A DNA stretch of 64,000 nucleotides from JBBRQP01 sp038226175. Its GTDB lineage: Bacteria; Cyanobacteriota; Cyanobacteriia; Gloeobacterales; Anthocerotibacteraceae. Made by a program: the position numbers and the translations under genes. Positions 60,821 to 64,000 of this stretch are shown here, one piece after another; the first letter of the stretch is position 1; each line of letters starts with the position of its first letter. The stretch lies in contig JBBRQP010000007.1 in NCBI GenBank assembly GCA_038226175.1, forward strand, positions 4,890 to 68,889. The letters run 5' to 3'. Under the pieces are notes generated by a model. That model was given only the letters and a program-made list of their open reading frames with translations, searched no databases and had not been told where the DNA came from.

Positions 60821-62418
60821 ATTTCACTCAACTGAGGTTGACTATGAGGAACTTCACAGGTGATCTGTAATTTTCTATGAAATTCTGCTTCAAAAATCGC
60901 TTTTTTGGTTTCTAGATCCCAAAGTTCTAAGGCACAGTCTTCTTGGGGATTAACTGGCTTAATGCGTAGGATCAAACCTTCGGCAACGGTTTCTAAAGTA
61001 GCTGAAGCAACAATATGTTGGCGGCGGCGATCAAGGGCGGTAGCTAACCGCAGCAGAGCACTGAGTTGACTCACTAATAAGCGGTCTTCCTTGGATAATG
61101 CAGTCCAGGTTTCATGACGGCGTTTGGGTGGAGAATTGCGGTGATAACGCGCGAGCTGGGCAATCAAGTCAATTTCATTCTCGGTATAACCCAAAAGTCC
61201 GCCGTTACGAATCAGATAATAGGCGTGTTTGTGATGAGCTGAGTGATTAACAAAATGACCGACATTATGTAAAATTGCCGCCGCCCACAGCAGATGACGC
61301 GTTTCTTCAGGCCAAGAGTGTACCTGTAAAACCTGCAACTGATCAAACAAACTCAGGGCAAATAGAGCCACTTGGCTAACATGAGCCCACTCTTGCTGGT
61401 ATTGCTGAGCCATTGCCCGGACACTATGCTCACGCATCGCAGACTGATAGCGGGCATAGCCTGCAATCAGATGATGCTCCATCATCCATTCGACGACCAA
61501 ACCTTCGCGCAAGGCCCGTTCACACAGAGTCAATTGCTCGATGCCCAACAGGGTCATCACCTCGAGTAAGATCATCGCTCCCGCTAAAATCACGTCCGCG
61601 CGCCGTTCAGGTAGATTAGGCAATTTACGCCGTTGGGCAATACTCAGTGGACGCAGTTGCTGAATCAAGGCTTGGAGCCGTCCACGCTCTAAAATGTAGC
61701 CATGCCAGCTGGTAGGAGGGCTTTCGGCATCTAGTAGCGCCAAGGCTTCGGCAGTACCCGAGGTTGCCATCAACCTTACATAAGAGCCGTTTTGTTGTAA
61801 CTCAGTGATAGTGGGCGCGAGTTTTAGACGAATATGATGCTGGAGCTGGGTATAGTCCTCACGGGAAATCGGGTCAGTAGAGATAAAATCCTGGGTCAAG
61901 CGTACTGCGCCTACTTTAGTACTACTCAAAAATAAAGGCTCAGCCCCATCCCCCAAAATCAACTCAGTCGAGCCGCCGCCAATATCAACAATGACCTGCG
62001 GTTGATGGTTAAAATTAACCGCTGACAAGACACCTAGATAAATGCGCCGTGCTTCCTCACGACCTGAGATCAGGTCGACTTCAATACCTGTGACCCGTTG
62101 GATCTGCTGTAAAAAATCTAGGCCGTTAGGTGCTTCACGTACAGCACTGGTTGCCACGGCTGTTATATCTTGGACAGCGTAGCTAGTGGCAAGTTCTCGG
62201 AAACGCTCTAACGCTTGTAGCCCGCGATCCATGGCAATCGGTGTCAGCCGTCCTGTTTGCGGACAGACTTCGCCTAAGCGCACCATTTCTTTGGCTCGAG
62301 TCAAGACCGTGAAATAGGGTGGGTCGGTATAAATTTGGACAATGACCATGTGAAACGAGTTGGTTCCCAGATCTAAGGCAGCCAGAATTGGCCCCGGAAG
62401 TGTTGGTGCTTGAGACAT
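60817..62418 (-). CDS. ppx: Exopolyphosphatase / guanosine pentaphosphate phosphatase (Ppx/GppA)
   Basis: A 533-residue enzyme that removes terminal phosphate from polyphosphate and possibly pppGpp. The ASKHA ATPase-fold motifs are ILAALDLGTNSFHMVIV and VIVDIGGGSTELILG. The C-terminal part is the HD-like domain (HNVGHFVNHSAHHKHAYYLI) of the long Ppx form. Length matches cyanobacterial Ppx. It is followed upstream on the same strand by the HD phosphohydrolase, so the two may form an operon. Confidence 0.93.
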   Translation of the reverse strand: MSQAPTLPGPILAALDLGTNSFHMVIVQIYTDPPYFTVLTRAKEMVRLGEVCPQTGRLTPIAMDRGLQALERFRELATSYAVQDITAVATSAVREAPNGLDFLQQIQRVTGIEVDLISGREEARRIYLGVLSAVNFNHQPQVIVDIGGGSTELILGDGAEPLFLSSTKVGAVRLTQDFISTDPISREDYTQLQHHIRLKLAPTITELQQNGSYVRLMATSGTAEALALLDAESPPTSWHGYILERGRLQALIQQLRPLSIAQRRKLPNLPERRADVILAGAMILLEVMTLLGIEQLTLCERALREGLVVEWMMEHHLIAGYARYQSAMREHSVRAMAQQYQQEWAHVSQVALFALSLFDQLQVLQVHSWPEETRHLLWAAAILHNVGHFVNHSAHHKHAYYLIRNGGLLGYTENEIDLIAQLARYHRNSPPKRRHETWTALSKEDRLLVSQLSALLRLATALDRRRQHIVASATLETVAEGLILRIKPVNPQEDCALELWDLETKKAIFEAEFHRKLQITCEVPHSQPQLSEI

Positions 62419-62449
62419 AAAAGTTTAGCCAAACCCTGTGCGAATTTTA

Positions 62450-63745
62450 TCAGGGATTGACTGGCATCTTTTGATTTTCGAGTACACGCGTGACGGATTC
62501 GCGTAGCGTACGTGGATAAATTAACCAAGCTTTACGCTCCGGTGTGACCAACGCCCGGACTAAAGGCGAACAATCCGCAATCTCCTGACGGGAGCGGCTA
62601 TCTTCAGATTTGAGATAAATACCTTGATCGTAGAGGGTATAGCCTTTGATTTGCGCCTCTTTGATTCCGATAAAGTAGTTAGTGGGGACAAGCTGTAGTT
62701 TTTTAAGAGGCGTTTCTAAGCGTTTGAGGACAGCTTGCCGCTGACTGAGATCTAGGTCGCTGATATCTGCGGCTTTGGGCAAATCACGGTCTACTAGTTG
62801 ATGGGCTAGCTCTGCTAAGACTGCATCTTGACTATTTTGCCAACGCTGAATGTGATAGTTAAATACCGTATCATCAGCCGCCAAATAATGTCTGAGAGGC
62901 CACTGTGTCGTCGGTAACGAAAACCACGTATAAAGAATTTCATCCACCTCTAACTTGCCCGCCAAAAATAATTCACGGGCACGTTGTAAAACTGCTCCTA
63001 GGGTAAACCGAGCTGCCAAATTTTTGGGATGATTATAAACTTGAGTATGCATAAAATAACGCACAATCAGATAATGTTCAATAGCAACCAAACCCTTACG
63101 GCCTTTGACCCAGAGGCTTTGGCTCACTGGATCATAATCCATCACCGAAATAATACGGTCTAAATCTAACTGCCCATATTTTGCTCCTGTAAAATAACTA
63201 TCGCGCAGTAAATAATCCAAACGGTCACAATCTAATTGCCCTGATACAAGCTGCCGTACCAAGGGAATCGCAAACTCCCCTCGAAATACTTGCTGCAGCT
63301 GCTCCGGTAAGCTAGGTTCGTAGGTTCTGAGTGTCCGACCAATGTCTGTATCACCTGTGATAATGCGCTCAGTCCAAGACTCATGGCTATAGCCAAAAAT
63401 ATCTTCGCTGGCATGACTAAAAGGCCCATGACCAATATCGTGCAATAAAGCCGCAGTCAGGACTAACGGCCGATATTCTTCGAGGGCAGGATAGCTGCGA
63501 CATAGATGGTCATAGACCCGACGCGCGACTGCAAATACACCCAAAGAATGGGTAAAGCGTGAGCCTTCGGCTCCATGAAAGGTCAAACTTGCCACATCTA
63601 ACTGTCTGATGCGTCGCAAACGTTGAAATTCTGGCGTATCAATTAGCTCAATGATCAGATACTCCAGCGGATTACTGCCCTTGAGGTCAATGCCGCCGTG
63701 AATCGGGTCATGGTAGGTGCGTGATTTAGGTTTAGCCGTTGCCAT
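62450..63745 (-). CDS. HD domain phosphohydrolase (SAMHD1/dGTPase-like)
   Basis: A 431-residue metal-dependent phosphohydrolase. It opens with YHDPIHGGIDL, has the QLDVASLTFHGAEGSRFTHS segment with the first His, and the HD motif ALLHDIGHGPFSHASE, then the Asp of DCDRLDYLLRDS. This is the family of SAMHD1-like dNTP triphosphohydrolases. The exact substrate is not known. GGAGGG before ATG 63745 (MATAKPKSRTYHDP) fixes the start, and the frame to 63811 is less likely. Confidence 0.93.
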   Translation of the reverse strand: MATAKPKSRTYHDPIHGGIDLKGSNPLEYLIIELIDTPEFQRLRRIRQLDVASLTFHGAEGSRFTHSLGVFAVARRVYDHLCRSYPALEEYRPLVLTAALLHDIGHGPFSHASEDIFGYSHESWTERIITGDTDIGRTLRTYEPSLPEQLQQVFRGEFAIPLVRQLVSGQLDCDRLDYLLRDSYFTGAKYGQLDLDRIISVMDYDPVSQSLWVKGRKGLVAIEHYLIVRYFMHTQVYNHPKNLAARFTLGAVLQRARELFLAGKLEVDEILYTWFSLPTTQWPLRHYLAADDTVFNYHIQRWQNSQDAVLAELAHQLVDRDLPKAADISDLDLSQRQAVLKRLETPLKKLQLVPTNYFIGIKEAQIKGYTLYDQGIYLKSEDSRSRQEIADCSPLVRALVTPERKAWLIYPRTLRESVTRVLENQKMPVNP

Positions 63746-63881
63746 CAGCCCTCCGCCAAATATTGGACATAAAGAGCCTATTTTCAGGGCAATACTTCCT
63801 TTGTACCCCATTTACTAGAGGTTATTGCTATAACCATCACAGACTTGGCGCACAAGACTGACTAATACTCTTTCCGTTTGA

Positions 63882-64000
63882 TTAGCAGGTTTTTGTTCTG
63901 GGCCACCAGTGGTAGAACAAGTATCTCTTGAGCAACTCGGTCTGCTTTGATAAACTACGACATCGTTGCTCTAATCGCTCTTCCACTTCTTCAATCGTCA
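63882..64000 (-). CDS. C-terminal fragment of a gene cut by the window edge
   Basis: A frame open from the window end to a TAA at 63882 encodes about 39 residues (TIEEVEERLEQRCRSLSKQT then ELLKRYLFYHWWPRTKTC). The helical part and the HWWP ending resemble the C-terminus of IS630-type transposases as I remember them. The fragment is too short to be sure. If correct, an insertion sequence ends close to 63.85 kb. Confidence 0.4.
   Translation of the reverse strand, partial: TIEEVEERLEQRCRSLSKQTELLKRYLFYHWWPRTKTC

Noticed and set aside
1..64000. tRNA, rRNA or other standard RNA genes
   Set aside because: I scanned for the usual T-loop and conserved RNA motifs by eye and saw none. A covariance search would be needed to exclude them.

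Overview
The window comes from a cyanobacterium. The diagnostic genes are psbI, atpB, ndhS, crtD (C-3',4' desaturase), cyanophycin synthetase, clpC, an FdC2-type ferredoxin, a DUF3769 LptD-like outer-membrane protein and several small cyanobacterial families (DUF2949, DUF7219, DUF5989). lpxD and the LptD-like protein show a Gram-negative envelope. The cyanobacterial octamer GCGATCGC was noticed only three times (19976, 21893, 60704), so this is not a strain saturated with HIP1. I cannot name the genus. Most of the window is dense housekeeping sequence. No rRNA, tRNA, CRISPR array or complete insertion sequence was seen.

Layout. 0-3.6 kb: a minus-strand gmd-fcl-wbaP-like operon for GDP-fucose and polysaccharide initiation. 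3.7-9.5 kb: CPBP protease-ruvA, an HtrA/Deg protease, a short membrane ORF resembling Psb30, an asparaginase, and an incomplete sugar ABC transporter. 9.6-12.9 kb: an internally duplicated unknown protein, a prolyl oligopeptidase and an FdC2 ferredoxin. 12.9-15.9 kb: kdpA with two very small upstream membrane ORFs but no kdpB or kdpC, then a LuxR-type response regulator. 15.8-20.6 kb: cysK, lpxD, trxA, a frameshifted hydroxylase-like gene, ndhS and a TIGR03790 protein. 20.8-28.6 kb: DUF2949 with an archaeal-type chaperonin, nfu, DUF5989, dnaJ and ftsH. 28.6-36 kb: a tandem histidine phosphatase, an M1 aminopeptidase with HEAT repeats, rplU and crtD. 36-45.3 kb: clpC, two oligopeptide-transport ATPases, a GlcG/HbpS protein, uvrC, an oxidoreductase and terC. 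45.3-47.1 kb: a zinc/manganese-type ABC pair behind a Fur-family operator. 47.1-51.4 kb: the accessory region. It holds a secreted Gly-Thr repeat protein, two orphan small proteins and a 917-residue NB-ARC/TPR protein. 51.5-64 kb: cyclophilin, PgeF, cphA-GNAT, LptD-like, psbI, VOC, atpB, an HTH/GrpE-like protein, Ppx/GppA, an HD phosphohydrolase and a cut ORF at the edge.

How the genes work together. Protein quality control is heavily represented: HtrA, FtsH, ClpC, DnaJ, the group II-like chaperonin, cyclophilin and thioredoxin. GDP-fucose made by gmd/fcl could supply both exopolysaccharide and the fucosylated carotenoid made through CrtD. Several normally clustered systems are split: kdpA lacks kdpBC, atpB lacks atpE, rplU lacks rpmA, and several ABC transporters lack subunits. 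This indicates a rearranged genome with dispersed operons.

The best candidates for something undescribed are the archaeal-type chaperonin paired with DUF2949 (20.8-22.5 kb) and the 47-51 kb accessory block. Small genes recovered by hand are kdpF, its 26-residue upstream partner and the Psb30-like ORF. psbI and several other starts were corrected using ribosome binding sites, overlaps or family alignment.
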